A stretch of DNA of 29,740 bases from Brevundimonas sp. UBA5866 (lineage in GTDB: Bacteria > Pseudomonadota > Alphaproteobacteria > Caulobacterales > Caulobacteraceae), in NCBI RefSeq assembly GCF_002432125.1, contig NZ_DJFS01000094.1, positions 480 through 30,219 of the forward strand. The letters run 5' to 3'. The notes under the pieces were generated by a model. The model was not told the DNA's origin, searched no databases, and saw nothing but the letters and a program-made list of their open reading frames with translations. Position 1 is the stretch's first letter. Each line of letters opens with the position of its first letter. Shown piece by piece: positions 16,082-23,755 of this stretch. A program made the translations under genes and the position numbers.

Positions 16082-17275
16082 TCAGGACGAGCGTCCGCGT
16101 CGGGTCATGGCCGATGCGGGCGCCAGTTGGATACCGCGCTGCTCCAGACCGGCGACCCAGCGGGCCGCCGTCTCGACCGTCACAGGATAGCTGAAGCCGC
16201 TGCCGAAGGCGCTGCCATCGGTCTTGGCCTGGACCTCAAGGGCGTGGAGCTGACGCAGGATGGAGGCTGGTGACTGGTCCTCGTCAATGATCCGGTCAGC
16301 CGTCGCGCGGGCGAATGCCCCCGGACGGCCCGACAGAGTCCCATCATCAAGGAACGCCAGACCGCGCTGGCGCAGTTGCGACATCATCGCGCCGGTCGGG
16401 CCTTCCGCACCGGCGAAACGATCCCCCAGATAGTTGGTCACGCCATAGTAGCCAACGGCCCGCGACAGCAGCCAGTCCAGCTTGACGGACACATCATCCG
16501 CCGAACTGTTGGCCAGCAGGGTGTAGGGACCGGGGTCATTGTTGGGATAGCCGGTCGGCTCCATCGGCAGTTCCAGCAGAACCTCGTGGCCATAGGAGCG
16601 GGCCATGTCGATCCAGCGCTGCAGGCCATCGGCATAGGGCACAAAGCTGAGGGTCACCTCGGCGGGCAGGCGTTCGATCGCGGCGCGGGTGGTCACTGCG
16701 TTCAGGCCCAGACCGCCCACGACCAAGGCGACGGTCGGCTTACCGTTCGGACGGAACGGGCGGGCATAGGCCTGCGCCGGAACACGGCCATCGGCGGCGA
16801 TACGCGGCAGCGGACCTTCCGGGCCCGGTTGATGCAATCCGGCAATGGGGGCTGCGGGCAACGGGTCCGGCTGACGCACGGGGGCCGAGAACGTGCCGCT
16901 CGAAGATACACTGGCTCCATCCGGCAGGGTGATGATGGCTTCGTCCGAACCCGCCATCCCCTCACCCTCGAGACCTTCAATGGCGGCGTCCTGATACAGG
17001 TCCATGCCCGAGAAGCCGAAGACGTCCTGACCGCTGGCCACCTCGATCGGGGATTTCTCGGCCGTCAGCCGCACGCGGGCCGAGGGCATGCCGGCCCGCT
17101 CGTCTCCGACCAGGGCGATGACGAGTGCCACAGCACCGACCACGCACAAGCCTGCCGCCCCGACAATTACTTGCGGGCGAGCCAAGAGGGCTTGGCTGAT
17201 ACGTTCCATACGCGACTGCGTCGGTGTTCCCGCCGCAGCGGCAAGCGCAGATTGTCGCTTAGCGAACATGGTCAC
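16082..17275 (-). CDS. Divergent polysaccharide deacetylase family protein (DUF610/YibQ)
   Basis: A 397-residue protein with one N-terminal transmembrane anchor (about residues 36-56), a low-complexity linker (about 90-170) and a C-terminal divergent polysaccharide deacetylase domain. Domain motifs are VALVVGGLGLNAVTTRAAIE (about 181-200), LSFVPYADGLQRWIDMAR, and GHEVLLELPMEP followed by NNDPGPYTLL (about 227-252). The first motif has GG where many YibQ proteins have the metal-binding DD, so deacetylase chemistry is doubtful; this GG form is, as far as I recall, common in alphaproteobacteria. It follows ctpA and envC, the usual setting, which suggests a role in envelope or peptidoglycan turnover. 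The start is GTG 17275 or ATG 17269; neither has a strong ribosome-binding site. Confidence 0.87.
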   Translation of the reverse strand: MTMFAKRQSALAAAAGTPTQSRMERISQALLARPQVIVGAAGLCVVGAVALVIALVGDERAGMPSARVRLTAEKSPIEVASGQDVFGFSGMDLYQDAAIEGLEGEGMAGSDEAIITLPDGASVSSSGTFSAPVRQPDPLPAAPIAGLHQPGPEGPLPRIAADGRVPAQAYARPFRPNGKPTVALVVGGLGLNAVTTRAAIERLPAEVTLSFVPYADGLQRWIDMARSYGHEVLLELPMEPTGYPNNDPGPYTLLANSSADDVSVKLDWLLSRAVGYYGVTNYLGDRFAGAEGPTGAMMSQLRQRGLAFLDDGTLSGRPGAFARATADRIIDEDQSPASILRQLHALEVQAKTDGSAFGSGFSYPVTVETAARWVAGLEQRGIQLAPASAMTRRGRSS

Positions 17276-17406
17276 AGCAATGCTCGATCAGTCATGGGGG
17301 GAGCTGCCGCACGGACGGCAACCTTCACCCATGATCAAGCCACGTCGGGGTTAAGAAAGCCTAACGTTTATTCACCACGTTGGACAAAAGCCGGAACAGC
17401 GCTCGA

Positions 17407-18777
17407 TTAGTCCTGATCCGGCTTGATTTCCGGCTCGACGGTCACGGCGGGCTCTTCACCCGTGTGCACGATAATGCCCTGCGGCGGAGGCGGCAGTTTG
17501 GACAGATCGCCGCCAACCTTCAGCACATCCATTGCGCGCTGCAGCTGATAGTCGGCATCCTTGTCATAGTCGGCACCCGGCGCTTCATTGGGTGTATGCG
17601 GACCACGACGCTCGGCACCGATGGAAGAATCCAGCGCCGTCGCATAGGCCGCTTCCGAATAGATGAAGCTGGAACGGGCAATAACCTTGGCTTCGCTCTC
17701 GCTGCGGGCGACTTCCAGATCAGGCTCGATACCGATCTTCTGGATTGAGCGGCCCGAAGGGGTGAAATAACGGGCCGTCGTAATGGACACGGCACCGTCC
17801 TGACCGCCACGCAGGGGAATAACGGTCTGTACCGAACCCTTGCCGAAAGAGGTCAGGCCCACGACCGTCGCGCGTTCATGATCCTTCAGGGCACCGGCGA
17901 CGATCTCCGAAGCCGAGGCCGAGCCATAGTTGATCAGAACAACCAGCGGCAGACCGCCCGTCAGATCGCCGGGCTTGGCCCACCAACGCTCGATGTTCTC
18001 GGGCTTGCGACCACGCTGGCTGACGATCTCGCCGCGCTCGAGGAAGGCATCCGAGACGGCCACGGCCGCCGTCAGAAGACCGCCACCATTGTTGCGCAGA
18101 TCAAGGATGAAGCCCTTCAGGGCTGGCTTCTCGGCCTTCAGCTTGTTGATGTTCTCGATCAGCTCGCGTTCGGTATTCTCGTTGAACAGCGAGATACGCA
18201 GATAGCCATAATCGCCTTCAATACGGCCCGAGACCGAGTTTACCTTGATGACTTCACGGGTCAGTTCGACCTCGCGGGCATCCTCGCCATCGCGCAGGAA
18301 GGTGACCTTGATCGACGTACCGGCAGCGCCGCGCAGTTTGTCGGACACATCGCTGACGGTCATGCCGGCCGTGGACTGGCCGTTGATGGCGCTGATGACG
18401 TCGCCTGCCTGCACGCCAGCACGGGCCGCAGGGCTTTCGTCCATCGGCGAGACGACCTTGATCAGCGGACCGTCAGCGGAAATCGTCAGGCCGACACCCG
18501 AATACTGGCCTTCGGTGCGTTCACGCAGATCGCCATAGGCCTTGGGAGCCAGATAGTTGGAGTGCGGATCCAGGGCCGTCATCATGCCCGACAGCGCCGC
18601 TTCGATCAGCTTCTTGTTATCGACAGGAACGACATAGACCTGCTCGACGATGCCCAGAACATCGCCGAACAATTCCAGCATGCGGAATGTCTCGTTGCGT
18701 GGGGTCTGGCTGGCCACAGCCGCCGCGGAACCACCCAGGACCAGGGCCGCGCAGCCCACGAGAAGCAATTTACGCAT
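17407..18777 (-). CDS. ctpA: Carboxyl-terminal processing protease (S41A) with PDZ domain
   Basis: A 456-residue periplasmic serine protease. Residues 1-23 are a signal peptide. A PDZ domain spans about 85-170 (GVGLTISADG, SPAARAGVQAGDVISAING). The S41 core carries the Ser-Lys-Gln catalytic set: Ser288 in GSASASEIVAG, Lys313 and Gln317 in FGKGSVQ. The 25- and 4-residue spacings match CtpB-type enzymes. Such proteases trim or degrade periplasmic proteins, including peptidoglycan hydrolases. The ATG at 18777 is chosen because AGGAAAGAAG precedes it and the signal peptide starts there; the frame is open further upstream. It lies 138 bases after the envC-like gene, so it may have its own promoter. 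Confidence 0.95.
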   Translation of the reverse strand: MRKLLLVGCAALVLGGSAAAVASQTPRNETFRMLELFGDVLGIVEQVYVVPVDNKKLIEAALSGMMTALDPHSNYLAPKAYGDLRERTEGQYSGVGLTISADGPLIKVVSPMDESPAARAGVQAGDVISAINGQSTAGMTVSDVSDKLRGAAGTSIKVTFLRDGEDAREVELTREVIKVNSVSGRIEGDYGYLRISLFNENTERELIENINKLKAEKPALKGFILDLRNNGGGLLTAAVAVSDAFLERGEIVSQRGRKPENIERWWAKPGDLTGGLPLVVLINYGSASASEIVAGALKDHERATVVGLTSFGKGSVQTVIPLRGGQDGAVSITTARYFTPSGRSIQKIGIEPDLEVARSESEAKVIARSSFIYSEAAYATALDSSIGAERRGPHTPNEAPGADYDKDADYQLQRAMDVLKVGGDLSKLPPPPQGIIVHTGEEPAVTVEPEIKPDQD

Positions 18778-18915
18778 TCGTCTTCTTTCCTGCGGCCACC
18801 GGGGGCGACCGAAAACCATTCGATGTGATCCTGACGCGCAACCGGCCAGCTTACAATCGGTAGACACCGGATTTTTTGCAGGTTTCGCGTGTTGTGCGAA
18901 CAAAATCCTGCGGGA

Positions 18916-20004
18916 TCAGTCCATCCAGGGCGCAGGGTCGATCGGGCGCTCGCCACGCCTCAGCTCGAAATAGGCCTCACCATCATCGCCCGTACGGCCA
19001 AGCACCTGCCCTTCGGCCACGCGCTGTCCGACTTCGACATCGACATTGTCCATCCCCGCCAGCACCGCACGCCAGCCCGGCCCGAGGTCCAGAATGACGA
19101 TCTCGCCCCATTCACGCATCTGCCCCGCAAACAAGACACGGCCCGGAGCCGGAGCCGAGACTGTGGAGTTCGCCGCCTGCCAGCGCCAGCCCACAGAGCC
19201 CTGGCCGTATTTTTGGGCCGGCACCGCCTGAAGCGGACGCACCAGACGCTCGCGCCCTGCCGGATGACGGGACACGGTTTCGGCAGGACGGTCATCGACC
19301 GACGGCACGGCACCGCCCACCTCGCGGATGCGCGCCTCCAGCGCTGCGGTGGCGCGTTCGGCCCGTGATGCCTCGGCCCGCAGGACAGCCCGCAGCGCCG
19401 TCTTTCGCGCGGTCAGGTTTTCGATCTCCGCGCGTCTCTGGTTCTGGGCACTTTCAACCGTAAAGAGCTTCTCGCTGGACAGGGCCGCAAGGCGACGGAT
19501 GCGGTTGATCTCTTCCTGACGCTCCACCAGCACGCTGGTGCGTTTCTGGATTTCAGGCGTCATGGCACGGATCATGATATTGGCGCGCACCGTATCGCGC
19601 GCCCGCTCGGCCGGAACCAGCAGCGGCGGTGGCGGCTTGCGCGACATCATCTGCAGGGCCGACAGGAGACGCCCCTGCGCCGCGCCTTCACGTGACATCT
19701 GCGCCAGCAGATGCGCCTCGCGTTCTCCCAGCTCTTTCAGACGGGCGCGTTGGGCTTCCATCTGCAGGTCATCGGCAGCCTCCTCGCCACGCAAGGCCAC
19801 CAACTGCGCATCCAGCGACACCAGATCTTCGGCGGCCTGCGCTGCCTCGGCGCGAAGGCGACGGGCGCGGGCCAACTCATCACGGTATTCCGCATTCAGC
19901 CGCGCCAGCTCTTCGCTCTGTGGCGCGCGCGCACTGTAGACCACGCCTGCCGTTGCCAGCACCAGTGCACCTGTCGCCACAATGAGGAGAGCGGATCGGG
20001 TCAT
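18916..20004 (-). CDS. EnvC-like murein hydrolase activator with degenerate LytM (M23) domain
   Basis: A 362-residue periplasmic protein. It has a signal peptide or anchor (residues 4-25), a long coiled coil (about 28-240, rich in Ala/Glu/Arg heptads), and a C-terminal LytM domain (about 255-362: TVSAPAPGRVLFAGQMREWGEIVIL, then VEVGQRVAEGQVLG, then YFELRRGERPIDPAPW). Zinc ligands of active M23 peptidases are absent: the HxH position reads LAGMD and no HxxxD is seen. This is the EnvC/NlpD pattern, in which the domain switches on an amidase instead of cutting. The ATG overlaps the rlmH stop (TGATG). It lies in the conserved rlmH-envC-ctpA-DUF610 order. Confidence 0.88.
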   Translation of the reverse strand: MTRSALLIVATGALVLATAGVVYSARAPQSEELARLNAEYRDELARARRLRAEAAQAAEDLVSLDAQLVALRGEEAADDLQMEAQRARLKELGEREAHLLAQMSREGAAQGRLLSALQMMSRKPPPPLLVPAERARDTVRANIMIRAMTPEIQKRTSVLVERQEEINRIRRLAALSSEKLFTVESAQNQRRAEIENLTARKTALRAVLRAEASRAERATAALEARIREVGGAVPSVDDRPAETVSRHPAGRERLVRPLQAVPAQKYGQGSVGWRWQAANSTVSAPAPGRVLFAGQMREWGEIVILDLGPGWRAVLAGMDNVDVEVGQRVAEGQVLGRTGDDGEAYFELRRGERPIDPAPWMD

Positions 20005-20468
20005 CAGTCCCGATGATAAGGTGATCCGGACAGGATCGTCACGGCCCTATAGACCTGTTCCGCCAACATGGCGCGGGCCAAGGCATGCGGCCATGTCTGG
20101 GGACCGAACGCCAAAGTCGAGCGGGCCACCTCGCGCACGCGCGGGTCCAGCCCGTCCGCGCCGCCGATCACAAACACCAGCCTGCGCTCGCCCTGGTCGC
20201 GAAGATTGCCGATGTGTTCGGCAAAGGCACGGCTGGAATAGGCCTTGCCGCGTTCATCACAGGCGATCAGATGCGCGCCCTCGGCGGCGGCCAGCAAAAG
20301 CTCGGCTTCCGGTCCCTTGCCCGCCTTGCGCGGCTCAAGATCAATCAGTTCGAGGGGGCCTAGCCCCAGCGGCCGACCCGCAAGGGTCGCCCGCCGGGCA
20401 TAGTCGTCTGCCAGAGTGGCTTCGGGCCCGCGGCCCGGCTTGCCGATGGCGGCAATCGCCAGCTTCAT
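20004..20468 (-). CDS. rlmH: 23S rRNA (pseudouridine-1915 N3) methyltransferase RlmH
   Basis: A 154-residue SPOUT methyltransferase that methylates pseudouridine 1915 in helix 69 of 23S rRNA, using SAM. Hallmarks are the N-terminal MKLAIAAIGK, the glycine-rich SAM-binding LVFVIGGADGLDP (about residues 98-110), and the C-terminal LAEQVYRAVTILSGSPYHRD ending, which matches the family's invariant PYH end. Length is normal. It starts 19 bases after the rsfS stop and is coupled to the envC-like gene, inside a nadD-rsfS-rlmH block that ties ribosome functions to envelope genes. Confidence 0.97.
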   Translation of the reverse strand: MKLAIAAIGKPGRGPEATLADDYARRATLAGRPLGLGPLELIDLEPRKAGKGPEAELLLAAAEGAHLIACDERGKAYSSRAFAEHIGNLRDQGERRLVFVIGGADGLDPRVREVARSTLAFGPQTWPHALARAMLAEQVYRAVTILSGSPYHRD

Positions 20469-20487
20469 GGCCTAACGTCCGTCTGGG

Positions 20488-20823
20488 TCAGTTACGGCCA
20501 GCGCCACGGTGTGCGCTGTCGACGGCCCAGATCTTTTCGATGTTGTAGAAGGTGCGGACTTCCGGACGGAACAGGTGAACGATCACGTCACCGGCATCCA
20601 GCAGCACCCAGTCGCAGTGCGGCAGGCCCTCGACCTTCACCTTGCCGAGGCCCTGTTCCTTGAACAGGCGCAGCAGGTGGTCGGCCAGAGCACCGACGTG
20701 ACGGTGCGAGCGGCCCGAAGCCACGATCATGGCGTCGGACATCGGGCTCTTGCCGCGCAGGTCGATCAGGACGATGTCCTGTGCCTTGTCGAAATCAAGT
20801 TTGGCCAGAATGGCGTTTTCCAA
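20488..20823 (-). CDS. rsfS: Ribosome silencing factor RsfS (start uncertain; may extend to a CTG at 20988)
   Basis: RsfS binds ribosomal protein uL14 on the 50S subunit and blocks subunit joining under starvation. The conserved core is complete: IVLIDLRGKSPMSDAMIVASGRSHRHVGALA (about residues 17-47), GLPHCDWVLLDAGDVIVHLF (about 65-84), RTFYNIEKIW. The coordinates given use a TTG at 20823, which has no good ribosome-binding site. The frame is open and protein-like for 55 more codons (acidic, with EFDDESNEDDAGD), with no ATG or GTG, up to a CTG at 20988 that has GGAG 7 bases upstream. It lies in the nadD-rsfS-rlmH order. Confidence 0.9.
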   Translation of the reverse strand: MENAILAKLDFDKAQDIVLIDLRGKSPMSDAMIVASGRSHRHVGALADHLLRLFKEQGLGKVKVEGLPHCDWVLLDAGDVIVHLFRPEVRTFYNIEKIWAVDSAHRGAGRN

Positions 20824-21020
20824 CTCGGTCGCGCCGGTCGGCAGAGGCTGGCGGTCACCAGCGTCATCCTCGTTGGACTCGTCGTCAAACTCGCCCGCGT
20901 CCGAATGGAGGGGATCGAGGGCGTCCGTATCACGCTCTGCCGTCTGGGCAGTGACGTCGTGCGCATCGTGCGCGGATTGGGGGCTCAGCGGAGGGCTCCA
21001 ATAGGGTTTACCAAAGCCCT

Positions 21021-21049
21021 ACTATAGCACGGCCTGCGGATAACGTCAC
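21021..21049 (-). promoter_or_regulatory. Candidate promoter for rsfS-rlmH
   Basis: On the minus strand, GTGACG (21049-21044) is followed after exactly 17 bases by TATAGT (21026-21021). It overlaps the end of nadD. A start near 21014 would give a leader of about 26 bases before the candidate CTG start at 20988. A small TAGGG/CCCTA hairpin lies just downstream. Confidence 0.35.
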
Positions 21050-21720
21050 CCGTCCTGCGCGGTTCGCTTGCGGGCCGCGCGGATCGCGGTGGAGGATCGC
21101 GGGTTCAACGGCGCGACCAGATAGGTCCAGGCAGGGGCTTCGAGACTGGGTAGAAGCCCCGCCTCGTGTGACGGTATGCGGAACCGTCCAAACCGTACCG
21201 CCGCGGGCGCAGAACGGCTGTCCAGCAGGCTTCCGGGGCGGGCGATGACCGCCATCGGCATCAACCGCATGATGTCGGTCCAGCCCCGCCAGCGATGGAA
21301 GCCGGCAAGGTTGTCCGACCCCATCAGCCAGACAAAGTTCACGCCCGGATGACGCGCGACCAAAGTTCTAAGCGTATCGATGGTCCATTGGGTGCCGATA
21401 CGGGTCTCGACATCCGAAACAATCATGTTCGGACCGACCGTCTGGGCGACCTCGCGCGCGGACTGCATACGCTCTTCCAGCGGTGCCATCTCATGCGTGG
21501 ATTTCAGCGGATTCTGCGGAGAGACCAGCCAGACCACACGATCCAGACCGAGGCGGCGCATGGCCGTTTCGGCGACATGGGCATGACCGTCGTGGGCAGG
21601 ATTGAACGACCCACCGAACAGGCCGACCTTCATCCCCGGCGTCAGATACAGTCCATCACGCAGGGCCCCGGAGCGGGGGCCACTGCCTTTGGGGGCGGGA
21701 CCGGCATGGAAAAACGACAA
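21046..21720 (-). CDS. nadD: Nicotinate-nucleotide adenylyltransferase
   Basis: NadD joins nicotinate mononucleotide and ATP to give deamido-NAD in NAD biosynthesis. The nucleotidyltransferase motif GLFGGSFNPAHDGH is at about residues 33-46, the second conserved motif NPRSSTAIRAARK is near the C-terminus, and WLVSPQNPLK and WLMGSDNLAGFHRW are family segments. The coordinates use a TTG at 21720 (224 residues); the first ATG is at 21633 (MKVGLFGG, 195 residues). The 29 residues before that ATG include YLTPGM, which as I recall also occurs in Caulobacter NadD, so the longer form is favoured but not certain. First gene of the nadD-rsfS-rlmH-envC-ctpA cluster. Confidence 0.93.
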   Translation of the reverse strand: MSFFHAGPAPKGSGPRSGALRDGLYLTPGMKVGLFGGSFNPAHDGHAHVAETAMRRLGLDRVVWLVSPQNPLKSTHEMAPLEERMQSAREVAQTVGPNMIVSDVETRIGTQWTIDTLRTLVARHPGVNFVWLMGSDNLAGFHRWRGWTDIMRLMPMAVIARPGSLLDSRSAPAAVRFGRFRIPSHEAGLLPSLEAPAWTYLVAPLNPRSSTAIRAARKRTAQDG

Positions 21721-21829
21721 GGGCAGCTCTGCGGCTAGGAGATCTACAGCGGCTTATGCTCAACCGTGCCCTAACATGAGCCATTGCCCCTGTCGCGGCC
21801 TAAAAGCAGATAAGCTTACCTGACGGAAA

Positions 21830-22471
21830 TCAGAATTCGCGCCAGCTGGAACCCGGATCACGCTCGCCCGGCTGGGCCAGCTGCTGGCCCCAGGTGATCA
21901 TCATCAGGGCCTTGTGGCTGCGGATCTTGTACTGGCCGATCATCGGGGTCACTGCCCCCAGCGGCAGACCTGTACGGGTGTCATAGATAAAGCCCGAAAA
22001 CTCGGCCACGCCCATCCGGTCGCGGTTCGAATAGATCGACACCTCCGGGATGGAGACGACGTTCAGCGCCTCGTTGATCGGCACGCGCATGTCAGGAATG
22101 CCGAAGACGCGACGCATCTGCTCCAGCGACAGGGCCGTAGCGCGGACCTCGAATACCGCGTCGGATTCGCCGCGCTCGCGCACGATCGCATAGCCCGCCT
22201 CGGACAGGGCGGCCCGTATGGCACTGATCGCGTATTTGGCGTTCTCGGCGACGAAATAGGTTTCGTCGACATAGACCCGCGCCCCTTGCGGGATCGGCAG
22301 GGTCAAGCCTTCGACGGCGCGTTCCGCAGCACGGTTGACGAGCAACATGTCCGTCGCCGTCCGTGCGGGATTGGTCTCGGTGACCGAGGCGCATGCAGTC
22401 AGAGCGGCCATTGCGGTGGCGATTGCCGCTACCGTCAGGCCCTTGCGGATAACTCCATGCGCCATCGCCAT
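21830..22471 (-). CDS. Hypothetical lipoprotein
   Basis: A 213-residue protein whose family I do not recognise. A basic start and hydrophobic stretch end in the lipobox LTAC (Cys near residue 27), so it is probably a lipid-anchored periplasmic or outer-membrane protein. The body contains RVYVDETYFVAENAKYAISAIRAALSEAGY split over about residues 64-93, which reads as an alpha/beta domain like those in LPS-transport or pilus-associated lipoproteins. The ATG at 22471 shares its A with the gloA stop (TAATG), which decides the start over upstream in-frame codons and implies coupling to gloA. Confidence 0.85.
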   Translation of the reverse strand: MAMAHGVIRKGLTVAAIATAMAALTACASVTETNPARTATDMLLVNRAAERAVEGLTLPIPQGARVYVDETYFVAENAKYAISAIRAALSEAGYAIVRERGESDAVFEVRATALSLEQMRRVFGIPDMRVPINEALNVVSIPEVSIYSNRDRMGVAEFSGFIYDTRTGLPLGAVTPMIGQYKIRSHKALMMITWGQQLAQPGERDPGSSWREF

Positions 22472-22911
22472 TACCAGACGCCCGTATTGGGCATGGACGC
22501 CCACGGCTCCGCCGGAGCCAGTCGTTCGCCCTTTTGCAACAGCTCGATCGAGATGTTGTCCGGCGACCGGATGAAGGCCATCCAGCCGTCACGCGGCGGG
22601 CGGTTGATGGTTACGCCACCCGCAGCCAGCTTTTCGCAGGCCGCATAGATGTCATCGACCTCGAAGGCGAGGTGGCCGAAGTTGCGGCCGCCGTCATAGT
22701 CTTCGGTGTCCCAGTTATAGGTCAGCTCGACTTCAGGCTGCTTTTCGGCGCGGGCGCGGCCTTCATCTTCCGGCGCGGCCAGATAGACGAGGGTAAAGCG
22801 ACCCGCTTCATTTTCGATACGGCGTGTTTCGACCAGTCCGAGCAGATCACGGTAGAAATGCATGGAGGCGTCGAGGTCCTTAACGCGGACCATAGTGTGT
22901 AGGTAACGCAT
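22471..22911 (-). CDS. gloA: Lactoylglutathione lyase (glyoxalase I)
   Basis: A 146-residue enzyme that converts the methylglyoxal-glutathione hemithioacetal to S-lactoylglutathione. The four metal ligands of the VOC fold are in place: His5 (YLHTMVRV), Glu62 (VELTYNW), His80 (GHLAFEV) and Glu123 (ISIELLQ), matching E. coli GloA His5, Glu56, His74 and Glu122. The FYRDLLGL and RSPDNISIELL segments are typical. It is upstream of and coupled to a lipoprotein gene, and lies 42 bases after the zf-CHCC gene. Confidence 0.95.
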   Translation of the reverse strand: MRYLHTMVRVKDLDASMHFYRDLLGLVETRRIENEAGRFTLVYLAAPEDEGRARAEKQPEVELTYNWDTEDYDGGRNFGHLAFEVDDIYAACEKLAAGGVTINRPPRDGWMAFIRSPDNISIELLQKGERLAPAEPWASMPNTGVW

Positions 22912-22953
22912 GAACTGCCTAACGCTTGTAAACCGGAAAAGTGGCGAAAGGGC

Positions 22954-23193
22954 TCAGTGCGCTTCCGGCGGACGTGCCGCAGGATCGAGGTATTCGATCT
23001 CGTCGTGGTGGTTTGCCGACAGAACGAAACGGCGGTCGCAATAGGTGCATTCCACCGAGGTGTCCTCACCCATTTCCAGATAAACCAGAGGGTGCCCCAG
23101 AGCACCGCCGCCGCCATCGCAGGCAACGCGTTTCTGCGTGACCAGAATTTCTTCAGCTTGAGGGATAAGGGCGTCAGAGTGGCGCGGCGGCAT
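22954..23193 (-). CDS. Zinc-finger (zf-CHCC, COG4391) protein
   Basis: A 79-residue protein with the CHCC zinc site C25, H34, C49 and C52 (VACDGGGGALGHPLVYLEM, then CTYCDRRF). Mitochondrial complex I subunit NDUFS6 carries the same domain, and small bacterial versions are widespread in alphaproteobacteria; whether they join complex I is not settled. GAGG lies 8 bases before the ATG, directly below an 8-bp hairpin (23207-23214 with 23219-23226) that has no T-run. It is probably co-transcribed with gloA. Confidence 0.9.
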   Translation of the reverse strand: MPPRHSDALIPQAEEILVTQKRVACDGGGGALGHPLVYLEMGEDTSVECTYCDRRFVLSANHHDEIEYLDPAARPPEAH

Positions 23194-23272
23194 GGCTAAA
23201 TCCTCGGGAAGGCGTTTGCGCCTTCCTAGGCTTACAGTGCGGCGAGGTCAAACCGCCAGCGCGCCCCTGTCG

Positions 23273-23584
23273 TCAGCTGGACCGGGCAAGATTGCCCTTC
23301 ACGCGACCGAACCAACGCGCCAGCTTCTCGCGGCGGCGGGCATAGAAGCTCAGACCCAGGCAGGCCGCACCGATCCACAGGCCGGCTTCACCCACCACAC
23401 CGAAAACACCCGCCATCGTCAGGCCGACAGCCATCGAGACATAGGAAGCCTTGATCGCAAAGAACGAGGCCACGAAACCGGCATAACCCAAGGCACAGAA
23501 CCCTAGAGCGATGAAGCCGAAGGTGCGCAGTCTGGGCGAGCGCTTGGCGGAAACATTGTTCGATACAGGAGCAGAAAGGGTCAT
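23273..23584 (-). CDS. Small hypothetical membrane protein
   Basis: A 103-residue protein, family not recognised. It has a basic N-terminal stretch (AKRSPRLR), two to three transmembrane segments between about residues 22 and 82, and a strongly basic C-terminal tail (RRREKLARWFGRVKGN) that should lie in the cytosol. The first ATG at 23584 is chosen; the frame upstream opens only with TTG. It is 79 bases before the zf-CHCC gene on the same strand and could lead that transcript. Confidence 0.7.
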   Translation of the reverse strand: MTLSAPVSNNVSAKRSPRLRTFGFIALGFCALGYAGFVASFFAIKASYVSMAVGLTMAGVFGVVGEAGLWIGAACLGLSFYARRREKLARWFGRVKGNLARSS

Positions 23585-23701
23585 TGGTTTTGTCCAGAGT
23601 ACTTGTCTATGTGTCAATCAACCTTTACACACCCAACTCGCACTATGTCAAGCACACTTGTCAGACCTTTTTCTGATTTGACGGCTTTGCTATGCGGCCT
23701 T

Positions 23702-23723
23702 TCGTCCCTACCTATCGGGACGA
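23702..23723. promoter_or_regulatory. Inverted repeat upstream of the ABC ATPase gene
   Basis: TCGTCCC (23702-23708) and GGGACGA (23717-23723) form a 7-bp inverted repeat with an 8-base spacer, ending 32 bases before the ATG at 23756. No T-run follows. It could be an operator or a leader hairpin. Confidence 0.25.
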
Positions 23724-23755
23724 TCCGTCACACACCCTGATGTAAAGTCCGCTGC

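Noticed and set aside
23207..23226. Hairpin GGAAGGCG/CGCCTTCC as a terminator of the membrane-protein gene at 23273
   Set aside because: No T-run follows on either strand, and the ribosome-binding site of the zf-CHCC gene lies directly after it.
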